This document shows, in pieces, positions 24,951 to 36,541 of a stretch of 64,000 nt of DNA. Position numbers and translations under genes: made by a program. This stretch comes from Paramecium tetraurelia (taxonomy: Eukaryota > Ciliophora > Oligohymenophorea > Peniculida > Parameciidae): contig NW_001798991.1 in NCBI RefSeq assembly GCF_000165425.1, positions 124,001 through 188,000 of the forward strand, written 5' to 3'. The notes under the pieces are model-generated. The model had not been told where the DNA came from. It did no database searches and saw only the letters and a list, made by a program, of their open reading frames with translations. Position 1 is the stretch's first letter, and every line of letters starts with the position of its first letter.

Positions 24951-27214
24951 ATGAGAGTTCTCTTCTGCATAGCATTGCTTTTAGTTGTAAGTGGGGCAGT
25001 GGTAGTCACATGCCCATCAAATGGATATGGTTGTGTCACATATGGAGCCAATATAGCTAGATAGACAACAAGGACAAATTCATTGTGCAGAAATGGTATT
25101 CTATATTATGATCATTATAGGGTATTATTGGAACAACCAAGCATGCATGCCATGCAAAAACGCTGATGCAGTATTGGGTGGTTATTACACCTGTAGTGCT
25201 TATTATGAGGCAACCTCTTTGACATGTACATCTGGTTATACATTAATAAATGGGTAATGCAGCAATATTTATTTTAAGTGTTTGTATTCCTATACCTTAT
25301 GGTTGTACTACTTATGGTTTAAACTAAAACTAAGATGCTTATGTGTGCACAGCTTGCAACTCCGATTACACACTTAAAGGAGGTGTATGTATCAATAATA
25401 GATATTGTTCATCATGGGATGAAAATGCAGTTTGCACAACATGCTAGACTGGATACTTTTTAAATTGGGACTTGAAATTCACTTTAACAACCTCAGGCTC
25501 TAACAATTAAACTGATTGGATCTCAGCCTGGTAAACATACTATAGATTCCCTGGAGAATCATTTTGCAGTGTCTGTTCATAGACAATGGCCAATTGCAAG
25601 TCATGTAATTCAGCGTAATTATATATATCGATATTTTATAGTTATACTTGTTCATAATGTAATGATGGTTATTATTGGTAATAATCAACAAGCAGTACCT
25701 AATTGACATCCTCCAATGCATAGTTTGCAGGTGCCTGTGTCAGTTGTCTCACAAGTGGATATTGTGCTACTTGTCAAGGCTCAAATTGTACTCAATGCAG
25801 AACTGGTTATTTCCCAACTAAAGATACAACCAACACTATCATTTTATCTTGTAATGCATGCCCAACTGGATGTACATCATGTACTTCATCAACATAATGC
25901 ACTGATTGCGTTACCTCATACTACAAATATACAGATAACTTATGTTATCCTCTCAATAAGTGTGCTTCAATCAACACCTAATTAACAACATCTGGAGCAA
26001 ATCCAAAGTGTTCTTCTTGTATTGCTGGATATGCCTTAGACCCAAGTGGTTCAGGTATTTGCTATTAATGTGGAAATTGTGATAGTTGCACAGTTCCATC
26101 TGGATAATAAACAGCTGGTTTATAAACATCATGTACTACTTGCTGGGACACGTATAATATTATCAATATACTCTAGATATTATGGTGTAAAGGATTCAAA
26201 TGGTATAGTTACTTGTAAACCATGCACACAAGCATCAGATTCATTCTTGAGATGTCAAGGACCTGTTGAAAATTCATCACTTACTAGTGTTGTACCAACT
26301 CAATGCTAAGATGGATATTATTTATATACTCTACCTGCCGTAGGTACTACAGCAGCTTAAACTATTTGTGTTCCATCTACTCAAAACTTACAATGTGTAA
26401 CCATCGTAGCAACTAGTGCCACTCAATACACTTGTGCAACATGTACCTCATAAAGTAAATTATATAACAACGCAAATTGTTTGGTTTGTAATCCAACCCT
26501 GACTTCCTCATTACCTCAAGGATGTACAGCATGTTCTGGATCTCCAAGCAATTCAATAACTTGCAGTGCTTGTGCAGTTAACTATTTTTACTCGACTGGT
26601 ACTACCACAACATGTACTGCTTGTGATTAAAATTGTATTTAATGTGGATCAGGTCCAACTTGTACCAAGTGTGCAATAACCTACTATGTATCTGGTGCTG
26701 GATGCACACAATGTGGAGTTGCTAATTTGTGCCACTTGTACTGCTCAAAGTCCTAACACATGCTAAGTGTGTTTAGATGGATATTTCTTATCCAGCATCA
26801 ACACAGGCACAGGATCCACTTCTTATTGTTTGAAGTGTCCTGCTGAATGTGCAACTTGTTCTGCTCCAGGTTAAGTTTGTAATTCTTGTATCTCTGGTTA
26901 CGTACTCTCAAATGGAGGCTGTATTTCTTTAAGTTAGGCAAATTGTGCTGAAGGATATATTACTTCAACATTGAACAATGAATAGTACCCATCCACCCAA
27001 AACGGATGTGCTATATGTAAATATGGATTTTACAACTTTGAAAAAAGATGTCTCCAATCTGTCCAACCATATGCAGGAGTACTATATATTAATTACTATT
27101 TCTTAGTCTGTTTATACCACAACGAATATCGGAATTGGTTCAAACCCAGGTACATCTTCTTACCAGACCATCATGTATTCAATATTCTTGGTCATCATGT
27201 TGCTTGGATATTGA
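24951..27214 (+). CDS. cysteine-rich surface protein (furin-repeat/immobilization-antigen type), with a +1 frameshift
   Basis: The start ATG 24951 opens a signal peptide (MRVLFCIALLLVVSGAVVV). The body is a tandem series of CxxC units separated by Thr/Ser/Tyr-rich spacers (for example CTACNSDYTLKGGVC and CPTGCTSCTSSTQC), like Giardia VSPs and ciliate surface antigens. It ends in a short hydrophobic tail (IMYSIFLVIMLLGY) suitable for GPI attachment. Five introns (25, 25, 27, 25 and 28 nt) leave 2,134 nt, one more than a multiple of three. The surplus base lies in the TTT at 26726-26728; dropping it restores an uninterrupted cysteine pattern. The encoded protein would be about 710 residues, far shorter than classical immobilization antigens. 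It is a pseudogene, an allele defect or a base-calling error. Confidence 0.82.
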
Positions 27215-27229
27215 TTTATTAATATAATT

Positions 27230-30200
27230 ATGGAAGATCAATTAGAACTAACTTCTTAATGGGGTTTCTACGAGATGTGCACCAAAAAGAACAACAAGTT
27301 GCCATGTCTTATACCATAGACCATCATCTTCGATAAGCTTATGCCTAAGGTTTGGCTCTTCAATCCCAAAAACACTCAAGTGGTCATGAAAAAGAATTCT
27401 GACAAACTCTCTAACCTCGAAATTGCCAAGGCTTTGCTTGGTATGAAATTCCCTAAGGACATTAAGATAGACACGCTGACTCAATTGGTTGAGCAAGCAA
27501 GACAGTGTGCTCAATTCAAAGAAGTACTATTTTCTTTTATAATGTCAAAGGAAACTCCAATAGCATTTTTGCAAATGAAAAGGAATGAGGGTGTACCTAT
27601 GAATCGATAAGAGTTATTGCAATTCTTTGTTGAAGGCAAAGATCTCTCATCTTTGGCATACATGCAATAGTACATTGAAAATCAAAGTAGCTAGATTAAT
27701 AGTTTGCAGATGAAGTCTACTATGTCGAGTACCATTATGATGTTGATTTCATTCCAATCACTTTCAAGTTTTTCAAGAAGACTCTCACAATCAAAAGAGT
27801 GAACAAAAGTACAACTGCTAAATCCAGCAATCCTTTCCAAACACTCTTGATGCCAGTCCAAAGTAGTGGTTAAATTCCAGTCAGACAATAGGAGGTTTAG
27901 AAAGTGCAGACCATGTTCAAATATTGCAATTCTACTCTGAATCAACGCTTCCAAGAAGTATCTATATCATTTACTGATTCCAAAAGGAGACAAAAAAGAT
28001 AGCATTTTACATCGAAAAGGTGTTCAAAGTCAAAATACGCAAATTCACTCCCAAGTTCATTGTTGATCAAAGAGAACAGATCTATTTCGCTGGGATCAAA
28101 TAGATCTCTATTTAAATCCAAAGTGGAGGTATCTTTTAGTTTCATATGCAGCACCGTATCAGAGGGGTTTGAGAGACGAAATAGCTAGCAATGGTTAATT
28201 TGATAATTTCATGATGGCCTGCAAATAATTCAGGTTGGATAAGAATGCAAACAATGAATTCAAAAAGTACCCCAAATAGATTGTAGAGGAGGACAAGAAA
28301 TTGAGCAAAACTCTCTACAAGCACTTAATACTTGAGAGATGCCAAGGGGATTTTTGCAATTATAAATTAATAGAAAAAAACAAGTATTTCGATAAATTTA
28401 TATCAAAGAGGACCTTTGCAATTAAGGAAAGGTCTATTGGAAACATATAAGAACGTGTTTAAGGAGTCCAAATAGACAGTCAGTAATATGAGTACCAATT
28501 TACCTTATGAAATCTCGTTGTAATTGATAGTGCGTACAAGAGATGATCATAAGGAAGTCATAGAACTTTTTAAAAAATACAAAATTCATTTAGAAAATTA
28601 CAATCCAGAAGAGCATCCAGAAATTAAAGACGAATAACAGCATCCATTCAGCAAAGAGAATTCAGACGTTCAAGCATTAATTAATCTATACAAATCAGTC
28701 AAAATTTGTAAGAACTGCTTCATAATCTATTCGATGATTTAAAGACACTTTGAATCTTAACTCAAAAAAGACATTAAAAACGGAGTCTAATTTATCAATG
28801 AAAAGAAGACTCCCTCTTTATAAATAGACGAAGAAGCTGAAAGACGTAGAAAGAGAGATGAAAACATTCTCAAAAGGCAGGAGAAACTATAAATGAAGCC
28901 ATCAACATCAACGAAATCTTTTAGAATATTCAGAGCTCCAACACAAAAGAAGAATTTTCTAATTACTTCCATACCTGAGAGTAGAAGCTCTTAAACAGCA
29001 TCGCCTTAAAAGTTTAGAGATGTTTGCAAGTAAATAGAAATTAATAGATTAACATTGGGTTATTTGAATTATTAAAAATTGGAGTAATTTTAAAAGCCAA
29101 GTCAGATGGAACAATCTCAAGAATTTAGAAATGAGTCTTATAATTTAATAGACCTGCTTGCAGAACAGAAAGCACCGAATGTTAGAAGAATAGACACAAG
29201 CCAATAGGAGAATAAGGAGTTGCAAGGGAGAGCAGAGGAGATTAAGAAGATGCTGGTTAAGACTTCTAAAAAGGAGCAGGAATGTAGAGCTATACAGAAG
29301 GAATACTATAATGAAAAGATATAGGAAGGTGTTTAATAGATCTTACTTTCAACTTCGTCTCATTATTATTATCATGTTAATTTTGATATAGTAAGGAAAT
29401 TGTATCAATTCTAATTAAGTACTCCGATGTAAGCTTTATCATATGATTTGAAATATGATCAATTAAGAGCATTATAAATTGAAGAAGTCTGTGAGATGAT
29501 GAAATACCCACCTCCTTGTTTTGATATTACACAATTGGAGTATTTGGTAGTTGATTCTCAGACTGCTGTTCCTTATGCTTTATTTGAGAGTAACATAACC
29601 AAGAAGAAGGAGAAGAGTTCTCAATCAGGAATAGATTTGATAATCATACTCCACGACATGTTCGAATCCTTTTTTGAGTATTCACATCAATTATATCTTA
29701 GATACTATCCAATCATAGTGGATTTGATCAATGAAGCCTAAAATAAGAAGGTACTGCTCTTAAACACTCCTGGATAAGCCTACACCTTATTCAATAAGAA
29801 GCAAGCATACACAAACATCTATATAGCAGGCATCTTAGATTAAATACTCTATGAATTATCTACCAAGGGCAAAATCGACTTACAAACTGATACATTAAAG
29901 ATCTTGGGAGTGGGATCAGGAGGATTTCATGCTTAAGCATTCAGTAAGACATTATTCAAATCTAATTAGTTGTACAATCCCAAAATACAATTCAATTCAG
30001 TCAGATTGCTTTTGTAAATTCATACACATCCATATACCCTTAATTAAGAAGCTTCTTTGGTCAATCGATCAAAATATTCGAATCTCAACCTGCCGATATG
30101 CCAGAACTTGCCTGACATTGAATACACTAATACGATTATGAATACTCAACCAATTTCTGAAGATCTGCTTTCTTGTGTGTTGCAGCAGAATCCAATCAAT

Positions 30201-30524
30201 CAATTAGGAAGGTAAATCATTTTGGAGGGTATAATTTACAATTTAATTTTAGGTTTGTTACAAAGTCCTTCATTTATGGAGAGATTCCAAAAACTGATTC
30301 TTAGTGTTTAGGTATACCATTCCTTAAAGAATTGTTTGGTCAATATATCTGAGGCTGATTTGTTGCAAACATTCCTGTAGGATGAGACTCTGGATGTGAA
30401 TAATGTGGCCTTGTCAAAGAAGATACAAATGAATAAACGCACAGTCTAATACATTGAGGGTGGGCACTCTATATTATATGAAAATAAGGATTAATTGGTG
30501 TAAATTTTAAACAGATTGGCTTGA
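27230..30524 (+). CDS. large protein with C-terminal alpha/beta-hydrolase-like region
   Basis: Five introns (23, 29, 29, 25 and 24 nt) leave exactly 1,055 codons. The first half is soluble with beta-rich stretches (EVYYVEYHYDVDFIPITF, KFTPKFIVDQREQIYFAG). The middle, about residues 350-600, is Lys/Glu/Gln-rich and helical. The C-terminal part contains DLIIILHDMFESFFEY followed by KILGVGSGGFHAQAF, like the oxyanion strand and nucleophile elbow of alpha/beta hydrolases. In the elbow the usual GxSxG is GVGSGG, so the Ser is displaced or lost. A last segment holds a histidine near GGHSILYENK. The gene begins 16 bp after the surface-protein stop. I do not recognise the N-terminal part. Function is unknown; a non-catalytic hydrolase fold is possible. 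Confidence 0.72.
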
Positions 30525-30546
30525 CTAATATAAAAAATTTATTCAA

Positions 30547-31899
30547 ATGTATAAATTTCTAATACTATTGTAAGTATTCGTGTGGATAAGTGAAGCCAAG
30601 AGGATTCAAAAGAGTTTTCGTATCAGACAGCTTTCTGATTGGGAATATTTGACGAAATTCGGAGCTGAAGTTGGAGATGTCACTTATCATCTCAAATTCA
30701 GAATTGTTGGATTGGAATCGGAGGAAATGAGAGAACGTAATTTCCCGATTCTTTTTGAATTGTATTTGGATGAAGAATGGCCTGAAGTGTTGGAAAGACA
30801 AGAATGTGAGGTAAGTAAAATTAATTCTAAATAATCTAGAGAGCATCCTTAGCTAGGAGAAAAGAGACTATTTAAGTCCCGGGAAATGGAGAGTATTCAT
30901 AAATATACACAGGGACTATTAAGGCCAAATTAAGAGCTCATATGTGGTATTATGCCATATCTGATTGTCATCGAAGATTAAGAGATGAATTCAAGGAAGA
31001 TCAATATAAAAAGGTTAAATTTGAGGTGGATGTTCACATAAAGAATGTTGGTAAGACTGAATTCTCAGTTGAACAATTTGGAATTTAATATTTCATGTTT
31101 GCGGTTGTTTTGGTTGACATTGTAATGCTAGTTTATAATGGGTATTACATTGTAAAAAGACATGAAAAGTATGAGGAATTCAGCTTAGCATTGTTTCTGT
31201 TGGTCATTACTCTTTTCCTTGAAGCCATCTCTTACAGTGAGAATTTGTTGCACTTATGGGTATACAGCTATAACGGACAAGGAGTATTTGTCCTTCATGT
31301 GTTTTCAGTTATTGTATAGGTAACTCTTAATAATAAATGCAGATTGCTTCTCAATTCTCTTTAACAATGATATTGGTGATGTTGTCTTGGGGTTGGCAAA
31401 TAAATTTCACTAAATTCGACAATTTCGAGATATTTCTACCCTTATCACTATTAATAGCTTTCTTTCAATTAACTATAGTAGGATTAGGTTTCATCGATTA
31501 TGATGCTTATTATAAGGATCACTCTTATGAAGGGTGGGTTGGCTGGCTAGCATCCTTTATATTTATTGGAGAATTCATCTACTTTATCAAAGGATTGTCT
31601 AATACATATAAAAAGAGTACTGGAGCTGTCTAATAATTTATAATGATGCTTGGATTCTATGGAGGAATTTATTTCATCAGTTTCCCAGTTCTCCAGACAG
31701 TCAATTTGGTATCATTATTAGAATAACCATGTAGTTTGTTGCCAGGTATCTTAGACATAAAGTAATGGAAATAGGAACAATATCTTTTAGAACTGCAGCT
31801 ATTGTACTACTGACTCATTTGTTTACATCTAAGAAATCCCTATTTGCTAAAATATCATATGATAGCAGAAGTTTCTTGGATAGAAACAAGGATGATTGA
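30547..31899 (+). CDS. GPR180/TMEM145-like seven-transmembrane receptor
   Basis: Three introns (29, 23 and 26 nt) leave 424 residues. A signal peptide (MYKFLILLQVFVWISEA) is followed by an extracellular beta-rich domain of about 160 residues. At least six or seven hydrophobic helices then follow. The motif LLHLWVYSYNGQGVFVLHV matches the region between helices in the rhodopsin-like GPCR family of GPR180 and TMEM145. The next helix LTMILVMLSWGWQI also fits. A later YISFRTAA-like element and a short basic cytoplasmic tail end the protein. The family's ligands and G-protein coupling are poorly known. The gene starts 22 bp after the previous stop and is convergent with the next gene. Confidence 0.8.
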
Positions 31900-31931
31900 A
31901 TTTTTGTGTTAATTAATATTCATATAGAAAA

Positions 31932-33553
31932 TCAAAAATACTTTTTGTATAGCCATCCTGCTATTCCACAAGTAGCTAGTAAAACACCTGCTATCTTTAA
32001 ATTTTTGTAGGAGTCAGCTTTTACAGGTTCTTCTGTTGTTTCAATTTGCACTTTTGATTTACTTAATTATTGAGATTTTCTGTTTATGATAATGGTTGAA
32101 TCTTCAAGTATTGATTCTTATTAAATTAATTAAGGAATTTCATCACTGTCATTCAACTCAGTATCCTTCTCTTTGATGTCTTCATCTAATTGATCTCTCT
32201 AATAGATGCTTTGGAATTCTTCTTTCAATGTCATCACACCCATTTTATTGAAACTTGATTCTGATGAGATAGATGCAAAGGAAGGTTTATTTTGAAGATG
32301 CTTCTTCTTCTCACTAAAGGCTTCCCATTTCTTTTCTGAGTTCTTACTACTCGTATTTGGAGCTGCTGATCTCAGATACCATGGTTATTTATGAGAGTTC
32401 TATTCAGGAAGCTTGATATCTTCATCCGAAGAAAATTGGTTAACATCATTATCATTCAATTCAGAAAAAGCCCTCAGATCCTCTTAATTTTATGAGATCT
32501 ATCTCTATCTAATCAATTTCGCTCCTAAATTGTGATGAGTCTTAAATCTAAATGATCCTGATGTCAATACAGGGTCAATTGTTTATGTGTCCTATTATCG
32601 AGGTGAATTCAAACTAGAATCTTTCATATTAATCGATGCCAGTTCCCTTTTGATAGAGATTAATTGTGAAATGCTGTCTGCCACTTCAAGTTCTATATCT
32701 TGCCCTTATATTTAAAAATTCTTATACAAATCTTCAAGGTGCTCAAAAAGAATTTAATTATGTTATACATGTATCCTCCAATTATGAATAATTACTAACG
32801 AAGTTCTCAAATTTTGATTTCCTGGTCTAACTTGCTCCTATCTGATTTAGTTGACCTAAGTCTTTGGTTATTTTAATTTATTTCATCATTCGATAATTTA
32901 GATTCAAACCTTGTTATTGTAACTCATTCAAAGTGGATAAATTTTTATCATACATCTCTCGAGCCTATACATGTATTAACACAGTGTTTACATTTGAATA
33001 ACGACTTTTTAATTAATCGTTTTGCTATTTTAAAGAATGAGCCAACTTAGTAAACTCTATGTTTTCTTATTACAAAAGTTGGAGTTTCTCCTTGCACATC
33101 TCTATTCCATCTTAAAGATCTTCAAATTAATTTTAACTCAATTTTCTTGTATTGCCATTCTCTAAAACCTTCTCTATTCTTTACAACTCCGATTCTCTTT
33201 AATCTAGTCTCTAAAGCAATTACTGCCTTTACTCCTTGATCTAGTCCACTCTAAAACCCTGAGTTTGCAATAACTACTCTTATTACATTCTCTCTTGACT
33301 GATTATCAATATTCTTGAGGTAATCAAATTATGCTAAAATTCCCTTTATTAAGTTCTTTTAATGTAATTCTTGATAAACTCTTAAAAGATCTCCTCTAAT
33401 GGTTTGTTTGAATTGCTGATCTAATCATTCTTGCAGTTATACTATGTAAGTATTTAAACCAAATTTTGTTACCAACTCAAAGTTATGTGATTCATCTATT
33501 TAATTACTTTTATTATTCACATATCCAAATAAATCACTATAATTAATACTCAT
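31932..33553 (-). CDS. coiled-coil protein with C-terminal membrane anchor
   Basis: Two introns (31 and 27 nt) are clear near the 5' end; the length implies at least one more. Most of the protein is a Gln/Glu/Lys/Leu-rich coiled coil, for example around TRKLSQNQFEDLQDGIEMCK. The last 20 residues are a hydrophobic helix (LKIAGVLLATCGIAGWLYKK) right before the TGA at 31932-31934. This is a tail anchor typical of ER, Golgi or mitochondrial outer-membrane proteins. The start is uncertain. ATG 33553 gives MSINYSDLFGYVNN, but an open, protein-like frame continues upstream to about 33720 (see the spacer entry) and could be an upstream exon. Confidence 0.65.
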
Positions 33554-34083
33554 CCATCAATTCTACTAACTAAACCTTTAGTAATGTTATGTACAACTTA
33601 TTCTACTACCCTTCAAACAAGAACTAAACAAATGCTTCTTCATGTTAATTTGATAACTAGCCCTTTTAGTGATCTTCCAGTTTCTCCTCTTGATATATTA
33701 TATATCAATATTTCGGTTTTTTTGTCCAGATTGAACTTATCAATTGCATAAATATTGATTGATTTTCTCTATGCAATAATTTGAATAAGAACAGAGTAGC
33801 TTTTTAGTATCTCTAATTAAGATTAATATCTTCATTATATCCTTAATTTCTAAATATATAGAATCAGTAAGTTTAAAATAATTTTTTTAAGTATATCTTA
33901 ATAGTTAGCAACTTTTAAAGTTTATAATATATAATAAGAATCACAATCTCGTATGAATTATAATGAATTAAAAGTGAGATCTAATATTCACTTTCTTGTA
34001 AAGTCCCAATAGTGGATAAATGTTATTATATTATTATAACTTATTGATAGCTAAGCAATCAACCTTAAATATATTATAATAGA
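33554..34083. other. intergenic region with possible upstream exon
   Basis: On the minus strand, about 33534-33720 encodes an open, helical-looking stretch (QEEKLEDHQKGQLSNQHEE, later LYITLLKVQLVELMDE) that ends in TGA at 33534-33536. It overlaps the start of the tail-anchored coiled-coil gene in another frame. It may be a 5' exon of that gene or a small separate gene. The rest of the spacer is AT-rich and featureless. Confidence 0.35.
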
Positions 34084-35512
34084 TCATATCTTGCGAATCT
34101 CAAATAGCTAAACTTTACTGTTTTGTTTGTATTGTAAGAGAGGATCAACATTTTAAGGATCTTTAATATGGAATGGTAACTCAGAGTAATATGTAATGGC
34201 CATTTTATATTCTCTACACAGTTCTTGAACCTTTTCTTTCTCTTACAATTCCAATAATTAAGAAAGATCACTGTAAATCAAAATCAATCTTCCTTTTGTG
34301 GAATCCAATGATTCAATTTACAAGTACCTGTTTGCAAATTCAAAGACTGACTTTAACATTATGCCATCTGGATCCGTGACTGTATTTTCAATTGAATCAT
34401 CTATGCGTAATTTGGATGCTTAAATCCGAGGTGGATTAGCAATGATCAAATTAAATTTAGCAGGATATCTAGGAAATGATGATGAGAACTTACTTAAAAA
34501 CAGTTAATTGATACTATAATGTCTCAATGTCTGTGATGTCTCCTAGTTCTGCTGTATAATTCTTATATTCCAAACACTAAGAATTGATCTTCGCCGATTT
34601 AACTGCATTTTCAATGTTGTCCAATGAATAAATATTGATTTCCTTATCCCTAAAGCTTCTCAATAGGACATCATTTGCTATGAATCCTAGTACTCCAGTT
34701 GCACAGCCCAAGTCAATTACGTTGTAAAGAGAAGAATGAGTGCTATGGAATAATGGATATCAATATTACACATCATGCATTTTAACTAATTTCTGCATAT
34801 ACGAATGGAATAAGACCTAATACTATCTTTATGAGGGAGGGAAGACACCATATAAAGCATAGATTTTTTTGTAGTTCAGAAATTCTATTGCCACCCCTTC
34901 TTTTTCGTAATTGTAGGCTGTCGCAATCCCCTAGTAAGCACTAAAAGGCAATAGGTAGTTGTATTTGCGATATCCTATTTGACTGACGTTTTCGGGTTAC
35001 TCTTCCAAATGATATTTCAAATCTCCGCATTCAGGCAATGTGCCTTGTATTCTGACTTCTCCATTGTAGCTCACAACCAAACACAACCTTGAAAGCATCA
35101 GCTTTTATTGATTCTGAATATGTCTATAGAGATTAAATATGTCCTTCGGGCCTTTGCATTTTGAGAATGGATTGCGAGGTCTCTTGGGCGTGCCGAAAAA
35201 TTGCAAATCTATCTACTTTTTGGTTGCCTAATAAATCTCGATCGCATTCCGTAAATGCATCTTTTCACAATCGAATATAATCAATGAATTCATGTCCTTC
35301 TTAAAAAGACTCTTAATGAAGCTCGATCCAACTCCATCCTCCAAGAAATATGCATTGGTAATGCTCTCTAATTGTTTCTAATGTAGGTATGGATTCCTTG
35401 TCATTTTTAGTAAACCATAGGTTGTGTCAAATAGCCCATCTTGATAGTGTATATTAACTGGTTCTATTTTAATTGAGGAACAAAAACAGAGCCTAAGTAA
35501 TCTATTTATCAT
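34084..35512 (-). CDS. class I SAM-dependent methyltransferase
   Basis: The gene runs from ATG 35512 to TGA 34084-34086; the last residues are LFEIRKI. The C-terminal half has the Rossmann motif I NVIDLGCATGVLGFIAND, an acidic post-I strand (INIYSLDNIENAVKSAK) and the NPP motif (IIANPPRI). NPPx is typical of methyltransferases that modify amide or exocyclic amine nitrogens of glutamine, adenine or guanine (HemK, RsmC and RlmG types). The N-terminal half of about 200 residues is not recognised; its first residues (MINRLLRLCFC) could be a weak organelle signal. Substrate is unknown. The frame stays open upstream of the chosen ATG as far as about 35870, so a longer N-terminus cannot be excluded. 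Confidence 0.75.
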
Positions 35513-35906
35513 AAATAAATTATTTAATATGCCACTACATACAACAAATGAATCTAAAATTATGATATTAAACTATATTGAAAAGAAATCTACTCTTTTA
35601 ACTGAAACAATTAAACTTCTTTCATTTAGAATGCAAAATTAAATTATCATAAATAATTTTGTACAAAAAAATAATTGTTACGCATTATTGAGTTCATTCT
35701 TTACATTTTTATTTAAAAACTCACTAATCCATTCTTTTAAGGGAGAATACCCTCTAAAATCTCCACTCCTTTATCCATAAGATCTCCTAAAAATCTTAAA
35801 GCCAATCCCAATATAATTTTTACATAATTTAAGCACTGATATTTCTGATAAATATTTGGATTATATTTTTTATTATATCAATATTACTTAAGATAATTTT
35901 CTTTGA
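35513..35906. other. intergenic region with protein-like open frame
   Basis: Spacer between divergent genes. On the minus strand, about 35690-35870 reads as protein (FRRSYGQRSGDFRGYSPLKE) if a 29-nt GTA...AAG intron near 35800-35830 is removed. It has no ATG and is in frame with the methyltransferase gene. It may be a relic, a missed exon or chance. Confidence 0.3.
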
Positions 35907-36218
35907 ATGAGTATATCAGCACAACCAATCACAATTACAAGTGAAAAAGTTTTGAAAACCTAAGGGGATAGTTCAGAGAATGTGTTACCTGATTCTGATT
36001 AGGAGGATAATATGTAGAGCCCTTTTTAAAAAGAAACTCCATCCTCTTCCTCACAGCCTCTCAAACATATAAGCTTTAGTGGAACCGATCAAATATGTTA
36101 TTTTCCCAAAAGTGGTAAAAAAGATTTCTCACCCTCACCAACCAGAAAGAGCTCCTCATCAATTTAATCAATATTGAAAAATAAAGACAAAGTAATTTGT
36201 TTGACTGACGATAAATGA
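35907..36218 (+). CDS. small Ser-rich protein of unknown function, 103 residues
   Basis: An intronless frame from ATG 35907 to TGA 36216-36218. The protein is hydrophilic and Ser/Pro-rich (PFQKETPSSSSQPLKHISFS, then DFSPSPTRKSSSS). The KHISFS motif resembles an RVxF-type phosphatase-1 docking site and the SP sites could be phosphorylated; both are inferences from short motifs. No domain is present. Confidence 0.6.
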
Positions 36219-36541
36219 CTTATTATTTTTATGTTTATCTAATTTACATTAATTAATCAATCAGTAGATATTGAAAGGAATGATACATATAATTATATTT
36301 CCCTTATATGTAAACTAAATATAGTATTTAATTGATTATAAATTTAGTATTATTATAGCAACTGCTTGAATAATTAGTCTATATAATTTAAATTGAAAAC
36401 AAAGCAAAGACATACAGTTTAAGATCGAGAAATTATGCAATAAAGACTTAGTTGAATATATATTCTCATTCTTACATAGATTTTTTGACAAGTTTCCTGT
36501 TGTTGGGAATGGATGACTAATCTGTTCTAAACAAGTTGTCG
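36219..36541. other. intergenic region between convergent genes
   Basis: Holds the 3' ends of the Ser-rich protein gene and of the bZIP gene. AT-rich; no coding frame that I trust and no repeat. Confidence 0.5.

Noticed and set aside
34074-34271. Minus-strand 65-codon frame at the methyltransferase end
   Set aside because: A shifted frame; the methyltransferase frame ends in the adjacent phase at 34084 with a more convincing sequence.
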